This document shows, piece after piece, positions 50,797 through 60,284 of a DNA stretch of 64,000 nt. The notes beneath the pieces were generated by a model. The model ran no database searches, had not been told where the DNA came from, and saw only the letters and a list, made by a program, of their open reading frames with translations. The position numbers and the translations under genes were made by a program. Each line of letters opens with the position of its first letter. Position 1 is the first letter of the stretch. The stretch spans positions 46,469 to 110,468 of the forward strand of contig CAZCFZ010000004.1 in assembly GCA_964498065.1 (NCBI GenBank). The letters are read 5' to 3'. The DNA is from FEN-1297 sp964498065 (GTDB lineage: Bacteria; Bacteroidota; Ignavibacteria; Ignavibacteriales; Ignavibacteriaceae).

Positions 50797-52446
50797 TTAT
50801 TGATGCAAAATGTTGTTCATTAAATTTATCAGACTTTCTTTATCGAAAGGTTTTGAAATATAGTGTGTACACCCGCTTCGAAGAAATTTTTCTCTATCTC
50901 CGGCTAAAGCATATGCTGTTAAAGCAACAATGGGAGTTTGGGAATATGCCGGATCTTTTCTTATTTCTTTAGTAATTTCCAACCCATTTAAACCGGCTCC
51001 AAGATTGATATCCATTAAAACAGCATCGAATTGCTTTTCTTTTGTCTTGTCGAGCGCTTCCTGGCCATTTAATACGGCATCAATTTCGCAAATGTCCTTT
51101 AATGTTAATTTTGCAATTTCAATCGTAATTGGATCATTATCTACTAATAAAACATTAGGGAGATTTGTTTTTAGAAATTGATTTGATTTTGTACGAGCCT
51201 GTTTATCTGAACTGCTTTTCCTTTTGCCGGATTTTATTTTTATTTCCGGAAACTTAAGCATAAATGTAGATCCTTTGCCTATTTTACTTTTTAAAAAGAT
51301 CTTACCTCCAAGCAGTTCGACATACCTTTTAGTAATGGTCAATCCCAGGCCGCTGCCTTCATATTGTCTGTTTATGCCTTCGCTTGCTTGTCTGAAATCT
51401 TCAAAAATAATTTCTTGACTGGATTCTGGAATGCCTATGCCGCTATCTTTAATTTTAATTATTGCGTAACGTTTTCTGCCTTCGGGCATGCTATTTACTT
51501 CAACGGTTACTCCGCCGTGTTCCGTATACTTAATTGCATTATTTAAAAGATTGAAAATGATATTGTTGAATATATGAGCGTCTAAACCGGCGTTTATTTC
51601 TTCATCTATTATTTTCAGGCTGAGGTATAAATTATTTTTTTCAGCGATATTTGTAAAACTTCTTACTGCATCTGCTAAAAGATGGGATACATTAACCGGC
51701 TTTTTATTTATTTCTATTTTATTTGCTTCCAAGCGGGAATAATCCAGGAGTGAATTCAGCGTATCCATAAGCCTTCTCCCGGAGGAATAAATAGACTCAG
51801 CCATATCAATTTGTTCAGGCTCATTTAATTCATTTTTAAATATTTCCGCAAAACCTAATATTCCAACCAAAGGAGTTCTTAATTCATGGCTCATAATTGC
51901 CAGAAAGTTTCCTTTAAGTTGGTTTATTTCTTCGGCTTTCTCCTTAGCTGCTACAAGTTGTTTTTCTGCTTTTATTCTTTCTGTTATATCCTCTATTGTT
52001 CCTTCAAGATAATCTTCTTTCTTCCCTTTAGTTTTAATTAAACTCGTATTCATTCTTACATTTATTATTGACCCGTCTTTTTTCTTAAACTCTGTTTCAA
52101 ATCCGACAACTTTTTCCTCTTTGTATGCCTTTTTAACAAACCTTGTTCTATCATTTATGTTAAGGTAAATGTCTTTCATCGGATATTCCGGTATTTCCTC
52201 GAAAGAAGAATAGCCAAGCAATTTGACAAGTGCGTCGTTTGCCATTAACAGCCTTCCGTCTGTCGTGGTCCTGTACACTCCGATAGCTGCATTTTCAAAT
52301 AGACTTTTAAAAACATCTTCATTTTTCTTTAAAAGCTTTTCATACTTTTCTTTCTCATTAATAATATTTTTTAGCTTTGTAATTTTTTTTTGAAGCTGCT
52401 TAGTCTTTGTCTCCGGTTTTCCCTTATTTTTTTTATTATCTGTCAT
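50797..52446 (-). CDS. Hybrid PAS histidine kinase with C-terminal receiver domain
   Basis: A 549-residue soluble hybrid kinase. A coiled coil (1-45) is followed by one PAS domain (about 45-165, ending GTIEDITERIKAEKQ). The HisKA site (LAIMSHELRTPLVGILGF) and the ATPase domain (FNLLNNAIKYTEHG, DSGIGIP, GSGLGLTITKRY) come next. The receiver domain (about 430-549) has LLVDNDPIT and the phospho-acceptor in AVLMDINLGAGLNG. With no output domain, it may pass phosphate to another protein. It lies just upstream of the multi-PAS kinase and may work with it. Confidence 0.94.
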   Translation of the reverse strand: MTDNKKNKGKPETKTKQLQKKITKLKNIINEKEKYEKLLKKNEDVFKSLFENAAIGVYRTTTDGRLLMANDALVKLLGYSSFEEIPEYPMKDIYLNINDRTRFVKKAYKEEKVVGFETEFKKKDGSIINVRMNTSLIKTKGKKEDYLEGTIEDITERIKAEKQLVAAKEKAEEINQLKGNFLAIMSHELRTPLVGILGFAEIFKNELNEPEQIDMAESIYSSGRRLMDTLNSLLDYSRLEANKIEINKKPVNVSHLLADAVRSFTNIAEKNNLYLSLKIIDEEINAGLDAHIFNNIIFNLLNNAIKYTEHGGVTVEVNSMPEGRKRYAIIKIKDSGIGIPESSQEIIFEDFRQASEGINRQYEGSGLGLTITKRYVELLGGKIFLKSKIGKGSTFMLKFPEIKIKSGKRKSSSDKQARTKSNQFLKTNLPNVLLVDNDPITIEIAKLTLKDICEIDAVLNGQEALDKTKEKQFDAVLMDINLGAGLNGLEITKEIRKDPAYSQTPIVALTAYALAGDREKFLRSGCTHYISKPFDKESLINLMNNILHQ

Positions 52447-52781
52447 TTTAAATTATTTCCTATATAATTAAAATGATTTTAACCTGCGGAAATTGTGTTT
52501 CCTTAGGTACTTTTTTCATAAGAAAATGCTCAGCATTATTCATATTTTAAATATAAAATAAAAACTTTTATACTTTAAATGATTTTATTGATTATAAAGT
52601 TAATTTCAAAAAAACTTAAACATTTGTTTGAATAATAAATACAGCCCAAAACTGTAAATCTGCAGAAACCGGAATATTATTAGTTAAATAATTATTTTGA
52701 ACGCAGGATTAATACAGGTAATTTTAATTTAATTTCATAATTTTAACTAAATTTTAACGAAAAATTATTAAATAAACTAAT
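52447..52781. other. Intergenic region, no feature recognised
   Basis: This is a 335-base, very AT-rich region between the divergent hybrid kinase and truA. It should hold both promoters. No hairpin, repeat or RNA gene can be supported. Confidence 0.5.
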
Positions 52782-53522
52782 TTGATTTGTGATTTGGACA
52801 ATTATAAACTTTTAATTCAATATGACGGAACAAATTATAGCGGCTGGCAAATTCAGGTAGATTCAACTACCATTCAGCAAAAAATAACAGATGCAGCAGA
52901 AATAATTCTAAAAGAAAAGATAAATCTAATAGGTTCCGGCAGAACAGACGCCGGGGTTCATGCTTTAGGCCAGGTAGCGAATTTTAAAACAACGAAAGAT
53001 TTGAATATTTACAGGTTTAAGCATTCAATAAATGCAATTCTGCCTAATGATATCTCTATTTTAAAAATTGAAAAAACCACACCCGAGTTTCATGCAAGAT
53101 TTGACGCCCAAAGAAGAAGCTACTTATATTTTATTTCGAAATACAAATCGCCGTTTTATGAAAGATACTCTTATTTTTGTCATAATGAACTGAATTGTGA
53201 ATTGTTAAATAAATTAAGCAAATCACTTTTAGGTGAAAAAGATTTTTCTTCTTTTGCGAGGAAAAACACCGACACAAAAAATAAAATTTGCAATATTTAC
53301 GAAGCTTATTGGAAAAATACTTCAAATTTAATTGTCTTTAAAATAGAAGCGGATAGATTTCTTCATGGGATGGTTAGAACAATCATCGGCACTTTATTAA
53401 ATGCATTAAAAAATAATTTCAATAACAATTATATTGAAGAAATTATTGGACTTAGAGATCGTGAAGCAGCAGGGGAAGCAGTACCGGCTAAAGGTTTATT
53501 TTTGTATAAAGTAAAATATTAA
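52782..53522 (+). CDS. truA: tRNA pseudouridine(38-40) synthase
   Basis: Converts uridines 38-40 in the anticodon stem-loop of tRNAs to pseudouridine. The protein is 246 residues, the normal length. QYDGTNYSGWQ is near the N-terminus, the catalytic aspartate is D56 in GSGRTDAGVHALGQ, and RFLHGMVRTIIGTLL is at the end. The start is uncertain: TTG at 52782 gives the full frame, and TTG at 52794 would begin DNYKLLIQYDG. Neither has a strong ribosome site. The stop overlaps the next gene by one base. Confidence 0.95.
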   Translation: MICDLDNYKLLIQYDGTNYSGWQIQVDSTTIQQKITDAAEIILKEKINLIGSGRTDAGVHALGQVANFKTTKDLNIYRFKHSINAILPNDISILKIEKTTPEFHARFDAQRRSYLYFISKYKSPFYERYSYFCHNELNCELLNKLSKSLLGEKDFSSFARKNTDTKNKICNIYEAYWKNTSNLIVFKIEADRFLHGMVRTIIGTLLNALKNNFNNNYIEEIIGLRDREAAGEAVPAKGLFLYKVKY

Positions 53523-54280
53523 TGATGCTGAATTTTAATTCTAAAACAGTTCTAATTACAGGAGGCTCCAGGGGAATAGGGGAAGCATGTGTAAAATTAT
53601 TTGCGGAAGCCGGTGCGGAAGTTTTATTTACTTATAATTCCAATGAAAAAAAAGCAGAAGAATTAATCAAAAGATTTTCGTCGATTACGAATATTAAATC
53701 ATATAAAATTGATTTTAATAAAACAAATGTATTAGAGAAAAAAGTAAATGAAATTTTAACCGGTTTTAAGAAGATCGATATTTTAGTAAATAATGCCGGG
53801 ATTTGGGAATACGGCAGAGTAGATGAAATGACCGCTGGAAAATGGGAAAGAACTATTAATATAAATCTTACCGGTACTTTTATATTTACAAAGGCAGTAA
53901 TCCCGTTGATGAAAAAAAATAGATACGGTAGAATTATAAATATAACTTCAACTGCCGGACAAAGAGGCGAACCCTTTTATTCGCATTATGCAGCATCTAA
54001 AGGAGGTATAATTTCGTTAACCAAATCATTAGCTGCAGAATTGGGTGAGTTTGGAATAACAGTGAATAGCGTTGCTCCCGGCTGGGTAATCACTGATATG
54101 ACTAGAGATGTATTCGCGGATGAAGAGTATAAAGAAAAGGTCAGAAATGAAATTCCCGTAAAAAGAATTGCTGAAGCCGATGATATTGCCGGACCGGTTT
54201 TATTTTTAGCATCGGATTTGGCAAGGCATATAAACGGAGAAATTCTAAATGTTAACGGGGGTTCGGTTTTATGCGGATGA
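53522..54280 (+). CDS. Short-chain dehydrogenase/reductase (FabG-like)
   Basis: A 252-residue NAD(P)H-dependent oxidoreductase. The cofactor motif TGGSRGIGE lies at 13-21, NNAG at 90-93, the catalytic serine is in NITSTAGQ, and Y156xxxK160 is in HYAASKGG. The tail SDLARHINGEILNVNGG is typical of 3-oxoacyl-ACP reductase-like SDRs. Substrate unknown; no fatty-acid synthesis genes are adjacent. Translationally coupled to truA (one-base overlap). ATG at 53525 is an equivalent start. Confidence 0.92.
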   Translation: MMLNFNSKTVLITGGSRGIGEACVKLFAEAGAEVLFTYNSNEKKAEELIKRFSSITNIKSYKIDFNKTNVLEKKVNEILTGFKKIDILVNNAGIWEYGRVDEMTAGKWERTININLTGTFIFTKAVIPLMKKNRYGRIINITSTAGQRGEPFYSHYAASKGGIISLTKSLAAELGEFGITVNSVAPGWVITDMTRDVFADEEYKEKVRNEIPVKRIAEADDIAGPVLFLASDLARHINGEILNVNGGSVLCG

Positions 54281-54331
54281 TAGGATTAATTAAAGATGTT
54301 TAAGTTTAATTTTTATAAATAAGGATTTGTT

Positions 54332-54805
54332 ATGGATTTTCTTGCTCAACTGCATCCTAAAATTGTTCATTTCCCGATAGCTTTCTTTTTAGCGTATGTT
54401 TTGTTTGAATTAATCGGTATTATTTTTAAAAAGGATTTTTTTTCAAAAGCAGCTCATTTGATTTTATTTCTCGGAGTATTAGGGGCAATTGCAGCAGTAC
54501 TTACGGGAAATTCGGCTCAGCAGGCAGCAAAGCAATTGAGTAAAGCCGGTGCGGCTATTTCTATGAAAGCAATAGGCAACCATGAAGACTTTGCAAATTT
54601 CACAATGTGGTATTTTACCGGCCTTCTTGTTTACCGGACCTTTCTTGTACTCAAAAAAAAATTTACCGGGAATATCAAATACTTATTTATTTTACTTGCT
54701 TTAATCGGCTCATTCCTTGTTTATCAAACAGGCGAGTTGGGAGGAAAACTAGTTTATAAATACGGTATCGGTACAGATGTAATAAAATCCGAAGTAAGAA
54801 AGTAA
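54332..54805 (+). CDS. DUF2231-type membrane protein
   Basis: A 157-residue inner-membrane protein with four helices. It begins LHPKIVHFPIAFFLAYVLFE, the characteristic opening of the DUF2231 family, and continues with GVLGAIAAVLTGNSA and a conserved HEDFANFTMW. A further YQTGELGGKLVYKYGIG matches the family's GGxLVYxxG ending. Function is unknown; relatives are often near heme, redox or metal proteins, but none is adjacent here. Confidence 0.82.
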   Translation: MDFLAQLHPKIVHFPIAFFLAYVLFELIGIIFKKDFFSKAAHLILFLGVLGAIAAVLTGNSAQQAAKQLSKAGAAISMKAIGNHEDFANFTMWYFTGLLVYRTFLVLKKKFTGNIKYLFILLALIGSFLVYQTGELGGKLVYKYGIGTDVIKSEVRK

Positions 54806-54935
54806 ATTACTGCTGGGAATAACTTAAGAGCGTCTTCTTTAATATTAAAAACGAAAGCAAAAGTATAAATATATTTTTTAAGGAAATTTTTATTTTGTAT
54901 TTTTGATTATTCAAGTCTTAAGAAATCTTTAAGCA

Positions 54936-55526
54936 ATGAAAAAAATAATTCTGTTCATAATCCTTATAAATATTACAACCGTGTTTCCACAAGTATTTTC
55001 ATCCAATCATGCGCAAGGATTTTTCATCGCTTTTGCAGTGGGGCCTAGGGTGCCTGTCAGCAGTTTTTCAAATTCCTCGGACTTAGGCTACGGATTGAAT
55101 GTAGAAGTTTCATATACGAATGATGCATACCTGCCGGTTTTTGTGTACGGTAAAATAGGATTTGACCAGTTCCCCGGATCGCAGCAGTTTTATGAAGTTA
55201 CCGATTATTCCAATTATTCTACCAGTGCATTGCCTGTAAGTTTGGGTGTTAGATATTTTTTCCCCCCGTTAGTTGAGAATGTAGTTTTATTTATGCCTAT
55301 AGTAGAAGCGTCATTCGATTACACTTATTTTCAGAAACTTAATCAATTTAAACTTGCTTCCGGTAAAAGTAATTATCTGGAAAACATTTCTAAGTTAGGA
55401 TTTACCGCGGGTGCAGGACTCTCAATGTTTATGCTTGAGATTGTAGCATCGTACCACTATGTCCAAACAAATCAATTCATATCGGTTGATCTTAGGGTTA
55501 GACTGCCGTTATATATAAGTTTATAA
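54936..55526 (+). CDS. Small outer-membrane beta-barrel protein
   Basis: The protein is 196 residues. A signal peptide (MKKIILFIILINITTVFPQ) is followed by a pattern of alternating strands (LGYGLNVEVSYTND, LPVSLGVRYFFPP, AGAGLSMFMLEIVASYHY) and ends RLPLYISL. It fits the small OmpA/OMP-b-brl-type barrels of this lineage. The exact family and role are not known. The next gene starts 11 bases after its stop. Confidence 0.7.
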   Translation: MKKIILFIILINITTVFPQVFSSNHAQGFFIAFAVGPRVPVSSFSNSSDLGYGLNVEVSYTNDAYLPVFVYGKIGFDQFPGSQQFYEVTDYSNYSTSALPVSLGVRYFFPPLVENVVLFMPIVEASFDYTYFQKLNQFKLASGKSNYLENISKLGFTAGAGLSMFMLEIVASYHYVQTNQFISVDLRVRLPLYISL

Positions 55527-55537
55527 GCGAGGTTAAA

Positions 55538-56320
55538 ATGACGTACCAAAATTTATTATTAAATGTAAGCGCATCTATTGCAGTTGTTACGGTAAATCGT
55601 CCTGAAAAATTAAACGCACTTAATTCCAAAACTATTGAAGAATTAAAGGAAGTGTTCACGGAGATAAATAAGGACGAAAATATTTCCGCCGTTATTTTAA
55701 CCGGCAGCGGTGAAAAAGCATTTGTAGCGGGCGCCGACATATCGGAACTGAACAAACTTGATATGATTAGTGCAAAAGCCTTTTCCGAAAAAGGACAGGA
55801 AGTATTTAACTTGATAGAGAATTTAAATAAGCCTGTAATTGCAGCGGTAAACGGCTTTGCGTTAGGAGGCGGATGCGAGCTTGCGCTGGCTTGTCACATT
55901 CGTTTAGCTTCGGAGAACGCAAAGTTCGGCCAGCCGGAAGTTAATCTTGGAATTATTCCCGGTTACGGAGGTACTCAGAGGTTAACCAGACTGGTTAATT
56001 CCGGTAGAGCTTTGGAATATATTTTAACAGGAGATATGATAGATGCAAACGAAGCATTTAGAATCGGGCTTGTAAACAGAGTTTATCCAAAAGAAGAATT
56101 GATAAAGAAAGCAACCGAAATGGCAAATAAAATTGCTTCAAAAGCCGGGAATGCCGTAAGGCTTGCAATAAAGGCTGTAAATGCGGCAGATAGTGTTTCA
56201 TCAAAAGAAGGTCAGGATTATGAAGCAAGTCTTTTTGCGTTGTGCTGCGGTACAGAAGATTTTAAGGAAGGAACCTCCGCTTTCCTTGAAAAAAGAAAAG
56301 CCGCATTTAAGAATAAATAA
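55538..56320 (+). CDS. Enoyl-CoA hydratase/isomerase (crotonase family)
   Basis: A 260-residue crotonase. The oxyanion-hole motifs are AFVAGADISEL and GFALGGGCELALAC. FGQPEVNLGIIPGYGGTQ, seen in pieces as PEVNLGIIPGYGG, holds the two catalytic glutamates typical of true hydratases. GCGAGGTTAAA just ahead of the ATG is a good ribosome site. It would hydrate short-chain trans-2-enoyl-CoA, e.g. crotonyl-CoA. No other beta-oxidation genes are adjacent. Confidence 0.94.
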   Translation: MTYQNLLLNVSASIAVVTVNRPEKLNALNSKTIEELKEVFTEINKDENISAVILTGSGEKAFVAGADISELNKLDMISAKAFSEKGQEVFNLIENLNKPVIAAVNGFALGGGCELALACHIRLASENAKFGQPEVNLGIIPGYGGTQRLTRLVNSGRALEYILTGDMIDANEAFRIGLVNRVYPKEELIKKATEMANKIASKAGNAVRLAIKAVNAADSVSSKEGQDYEASLFALCCGTEDFKEGTSAFLEKRKAAFKNK

Positions 56321-56347
56321 TGTCGAAATAAATTTAGTTTTATTCTA

Positions 56348-57379
56348 ATGAATATCTCTCCGTATAAGAAAAAACTTATTCAGGTATTGTTTGCATTTGC
56401 AGTAATTTTACTAATTGCAAATATTATTCTCTCTAAAATATATAAGCTTCCGAAACCTGAAAAACTTGAGAATATAAATTCTAATCTTATTAATAAAAAA
56501 TTTCTTAGCGCCGTTAACGATTTCGGACTTCAGAAAGATTGGATTAAAAATCTAAATGCAAAAAAATCGACATCGGCAGCTTATAATTATCTAATAAATG
56601 TACCTGAAGATTTACCGATCCCTGTTATCTTAGCTGAAATTTATTCGGCTTTCGATCAAACAAATGTTGAAATTAAATCAAACGAAGAAAAGCTGGGAGG
56701 AAGAACTACTCTAAGTATTTTCTCAGACGATAAATTAATTCTTAATGCGCAAATTAATTATAAAGACAATTTAGTCAGAAACTGCGGCAGTATTGGACTT
56801 TTAATATCTGATATTGATAAATTAAACAATAAGGATATCGGTAAGTTAATCCAATTTCCGCAATCATTTACCGCGCTCCTTCTTCCTTCAAAATTATCGC
56901 TTAGCTTAAGAGATAGTTTATTGAATAACAGGAAAGAATATGCTGTGCTGTTAAATGATAATATACATGATCTGGATTTTAGATTAAACAAAAGTTTTTC
57001 CAAAAGAAGGCTGGATATTGTAATACGCACCATAATAGGCGCTTTTCCGAATGCTGTATTTTATGTAATTGATGATGCATCCAATCTATATCAATCGGCA
57101 GTTTATCCTTTTATCAAGAATGAATTTGTTAAGAGAAAAATTAGACTGATTAAAAAGAGTAACTTTATTCATATCGATGAGGGAAATTCCGATGAAGTTC
57201 AAACTTCCTTAAAAAATATTGTTAAACCTACAAAATTAGGCGACCAAAAACTGGTTCTGCTTCATGCGGATAATTTTGAATTTGCAAAGCCTGAAATTTT
57301 AAGTCTTATAAAAATCGGGTATAAATTTATAAAACCTTCTGCAATTGTTTTAAATGAAGGTAAGAAAAAAGGCTCGTAA
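56348..57379 (+). CDS. Membrane-anchored protein resembling divergent polysaccharide deacetylase
   Basis: The product is 343 residues. One N-terminal helix (about 9-27) anchors an extracytoplasmic protein. Residues about 145-335 follow the strand order of divergent polysaccharide deacetylase (YibQ/DUF610) proteins: GSIGLLISDIDKL in place of the family's IDDLG, FPQSFTALLLPSKLSLSL for the P-loop-like strand, and YAVLLNDNIHDLD for EvllHlP. The metal-binding Asp-Asp and His residues appear altered, so it may be a non-catalytic member. The family match is by strand pattern and is not certain. Confidence 0.5.
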   Translation: MNISPYKKKLIQVLFAFAVILLIANIILSKIYKLPKPEKLENINSNLINKKFLSAVNDFGLQKDWIKNLNAKKSTSAAYNYLINVPEDLPIPVILAEIYSAFDQTNVEIKSNEEKLGGRTTLSIFSDDKLILNAQINYKDNLVRNCGSIGLLISDIDKLNNKDIGKLIQFPQSFTALLLPSKLSLSLRDSLLNNRKEYAVLLNDNIHDLDFRLNKSFSKRRLDIVIRTIIGAFPNAVFYVIDDASNLYQSAVYPFIKNEFVKRKIRLIKKSNFIHIDEGNSDEVQTSLKNIVKPTKLGDQKLVLLHADNFEFAKPEILSLIKIGYKFIKPSAIVLNEGKKKGS

Positions 57380-57554
57380 ATAGAATTAATATAATATTTA
57401 ATAAACAAATGGGTTTTTCAGAAGGGGAAAAATAAAATAGATTAGAATACCTTCCCAAGCGAATAAATGAACATGAGATAAAAATACTTTGAAAAAACTA
57501 CATAAGAAAAAAGCAGAAGGATATGCTGCAATCGCTCTTAGTTGATGTATATTT

Positions 57555-58928
57555 TTATACCGGAACTAAATTTCCCACTTCATCAACCTCAATAATTTCA
57601 CCAAGCTTCAATTCATCAATTTGACTGATTATTTTATCTTTTTCACCCACAAGAACCGTAACAGTTTTTCCGGGGGAAATATATTTAGCGGCAGCCTCGT
57701 TCACATCCTTTATGGAAATGTTATTGACGTTTTCTATATATGTATTAAAATAGTTAATAGGCAGTGAATGTAAAATAATCCCGGTTAAGTTCGTTGCTAT
57801 TTGTTTGTATGTTTCAAAGTTTGAAGGGAATTTTCTGATTAAAGAAGACTTGGCAAATTCTAATTCACTTTGCAAAACACCCTCTTTTATTTTTTGCAGT
57901 TCGCTAAAAATTTCTTTTACGGCATTTCCCGTATTTTCATTCCCAACTGATGTTGTTGCATAAAAGTAAGCTTCGTTTTTATAATAGTTAAATTGAGAGT
58001 GTGCTCCGTATGTATATCCTTTCTTTTCTCTCAAATTTAAATTTATTCTGCTTGTAAACTGCCCGCCGAGTATTGTATTTAAAATCGATTTGGCAAAGTA
58101 ATCACCTTCATTCCTTTTGGTGGAAAAATGGCCAATCCTAATTTCGGTTTGTACCGAATCCTTCTTGTTTACAACATAAATTTCAGATGTATTCTCATTC
58201 CGCTGAATTGAAATTTGATTTACAGCTTCAGTAGACTTCCAATCTTTAAGTAAAGTATTTAACTGATCTTTAAGCTTGTCTAATGTGGAATCTCCGACTA
58301 CAACTAAAGCGGCATTATTAGGATGAATATATTTTGAGTAAAAAATTTTTAATTCATCGACGGAAATGCTTTTTATATCTTCCTCATATCCGATGGTTCG
58401 GAACGCATACGGACTTTTATTTCCGAATAAAATATTCTCAAAAACCGAATCTGCTATTTCATCCGGTTCGTCTTTTAATTGAAGAATTCTTGTTAAAATT
58501 TTTCTTCTTTCTCGTTCGAAATCCTGATTGTTAAAATGAGGCTTGGTTAATACCGTACCAAATAGTTCGAGTGATCTATGGAAATTTTCAGTTAACGACT
58601 GTAGTGAAAAATAAATACTGTCCTGTGTACAATAAACACTAAAATTTGAACCGAGACTGTCAAATTCATCGCTTAATGAAAGCGCATCATAATCGCCTGC
58701 ACCTTCGTCTACAACCATTGAAAATAAGTTGGCCGTTCCTTTTTTACCGTCCGGATCGAATATACTTCCGGCATTTGTAACTAAATTTATCTGCATTATA
58801 GGCAGTTTATTCTTCCGGATAAAATAAACTTCCAGACCGTTTTCAAGTCTGAATTTTTCAATGCTTGGAAGAGCAAATGAAATTTTACCGGTCTCTTCGG
58901 GTTTAATAGCTCTATCGATTAATTCCAT
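57555..58928 (-). CDS. M16-family peptidase-like protein, non-catalytic partner
   Basis: A 457-residue M16 (insulinase/processing-peptidase) homologue. It has the two-domain M16 layout, with LPIMQINLVTNAGSIFDPDGK and YIHPNNAALVVVGD. Where active enzymes have HxxEH it reads TANLFSMVVDEGA, so the zinc site is absent. The second half keeps the RxxY-like region (RINLNLREKKGYTYGAHSQF in outline). It is encoded 12 bases after an active M16 gene, and the two probably form an active/inactive heterodimer like bacterial pitrilysin-type pairs. Confidence 0.9.
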   Translation of the reverse strand: MELIDRAIKPEETGKISFALPSIEKFRLENGLEVYFIRKNKLPIMQINLVTNAGSIFDPDGKKGTANLFSMVVDEGAGDYDALSLSDEFDSLGSNFSVYCTQDSIYFSLQSLTENFHRSLELFGTVLTKPHFNNQDFERERRKILTRILQLKDEPDEIADSVFENILFGNKSPYAFRTIGYEEDIKSISVDELKIFYSKYIHPNNAALVVVGDSTLDKLKDQLNTLLKDWKSTEAVNQISIQRNENTSEIYVVNKKDSVQTEIRIGHFSTKRNEGDYFAKSILNTILGGQFTSRINLNLREKKGYTYGAHSQFNYYKNEAYFYATTSVGNENTGNAVKEIFSELQKIKEGVLQSELEFAKSSLIRKFPSNFETYKQIATNLTGIILHSLPINYFNTYIENVNNISIKDVNEAAAKYISPGKTVTVLVGEKDKIISQIDELKLGEIIEVDEVGNLVPV

Positions 58929-58940
58929 TAAATCATTCCT

Positions 58941-60203
58941 TTATGAATTCGGGATTACGTGCAATTCTACATACGGCTTGGTTAAATATTTATCGGCAGC
59001 TCTTTTAATTCCTTCATTTTGAACATCTTCGTATCTCTTCAAATCGAAATTAAATGAATTCGGTTCATTTAGAAAGAAATTATATGAGTTAATTTGATCT
59101 GCTAAGGCATCAATATTCTGAATTGAGAAAACAAAGCTTGATTTTATCCCGTTCTTTGATTTAAGTAATTCTTTTGAAGTTATTCCTTCTTTCCTAATCT
59201 TATCCAGTTCATTAAATATTTCATCTTTCAATTTATTTAATTTAATTCCGGGTTTTGCAGTGGCAACAATAAAAAAGAAACCTGCGAACTTCCCGGAAAA
59301 TTGATAAGCTGAAATATCCTGAGCGAATTCCTTATCAAATACCAGGTTTTTATATAGTCTTGAATTTTTAGAACCCGAAAGAATATCCGATAAAATATCC
59401 AACTCCGCATCATCTCCGCTATATGCAATATCCGAGTGCCATGCAAGATAAATCCTTTCAAGCTGTACTTTGTCTTTATGAGTTAACAGAATGTTTTCTT
59501 TCAAAGCTGGAAGATCTGTCTTTTTTCTTACCGCATGATTATTTCCGGGGATGCTTCCGAAGTATTTTTCAATTAATTCTTTAGCTTTTGAGGTTTCGAA
59601 ATCTCCGGCAATGACAAGTGCAGCATTTGAAGGGGAATAATAATTAGTAAAAAATGAAGAAACATCTTCCAATGTATAACTTGTTATATCGGGAAGATAT
59701 CCGATAGTCGGCCAGCTGTAAGAGTGTTCTTCCGGGAAAAGGTTTGATAATAGTATTTCCCATGCTAGCCCGTATGGCTGATTGTCGTATCTTTCCAGCC
59801 TCTCATTTTTTACCACACCGATTTGGTTATCCAGCTTTTCCTGTGTGAGTGCGGGAAGAAAATATCCCATTCTATCCGATTCAAGCCAGAGAATCAGCTC
59901 GAGAAAATTTGAAGGAACTTTTTCGTAATAATTTGTCCGGTCAAAACTTGTTGAACCGTTTAAACTGCCCCCGGCTTCCTGGATGAATTTAAAATGCATT
60001 TCTTTCCGTACATGTTCCGAACCTTGAAACATCATGTGCTCGAATAAATGCGCTATACCTGTTTTACCTCTTTTTTCATTAGCGGAACCTACTTTATACC
60101 ATATATTTGAAGCAACCAGCGGTAGAGAATTATCTCTATAAAGAATTACTTCGAGGTCGTTCTTCAGCTTATATTTTTCATATTCGATGTTTAATATGTT
60201 CAT
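58941..60203 (-). CDS. M16-family zinc metallopeptidase
   Basis: A 420-residue zinc protease of the processing-peptidase type. The inverted zinc motif is H52-LF-E55-H56 in AHLFEHMMFQG, with the downstream glutamate expected in the VVKNERLERYDN region. YYSPSNAALVIAGD and the C-terminal RLYKNLVFDKEFAQ are typical. No signal peptide is seen, so it is probably cytoplasmic. It pairs with the downstream inactive homologue. A terminator at 60219-60249 separates it from lepB upstream. Confidence 0.94.
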   Translation of the reverse strand: MNILNIEYEKYKLKNDLEVILYRDNSLPLVASNIWYKVGSANEKRGKTGIAHLFEHMMFQGSEHVRKEMHFKFIQEAGGSLNGSTSFDRTNYYEKVPSNFLELILWLESDRMGYFLPALTQEKLDNQIGVVKNERLERYDNQPYGLAWEILLSNLFPEEHSYSWPTIGYLPDITSYTLEDVSSFFTNYYSPSNAALVIAGDFETSKAKELIEKYFGSIPGNNHAVRKKTDLPALKENILLTHKDKVQLERIYLAWHSDIAYSGDDAELDILSDILSGSKNSRLYKNLVFDKEFAQDISAYQFSGKFAGFFFIVATAKPGIKLNKLKDEIFNELDKIRKEGITSKELLKSKNGIKSSFVFSIQNIDALADQINSYNFFLNEPNSFNFDLKRYEDVQNEGIKRAADKYLTKPYVELHVIPNS

Positions 60204-60218
60204 ATCTCTTAGAATAAT

Positions 60219-60249
60219 TTAATTAAAAAGGGCAGGAGAACCCGCCCTT
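60219..60249 (-). terminator. Terminator after the signal peptidase genes
   Basis: AAGGGC (60228-60233) pairs with GCCCTT (60244-60249) around a short interior loop. On the minus strand it runs into TTTTTAATT, just downstream of the lepB stop at 60285. Confidence 0.7.
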
Positions 60250-60284
60250 CAAATATTTAATGTTTAATATAACAGAAATTATAA

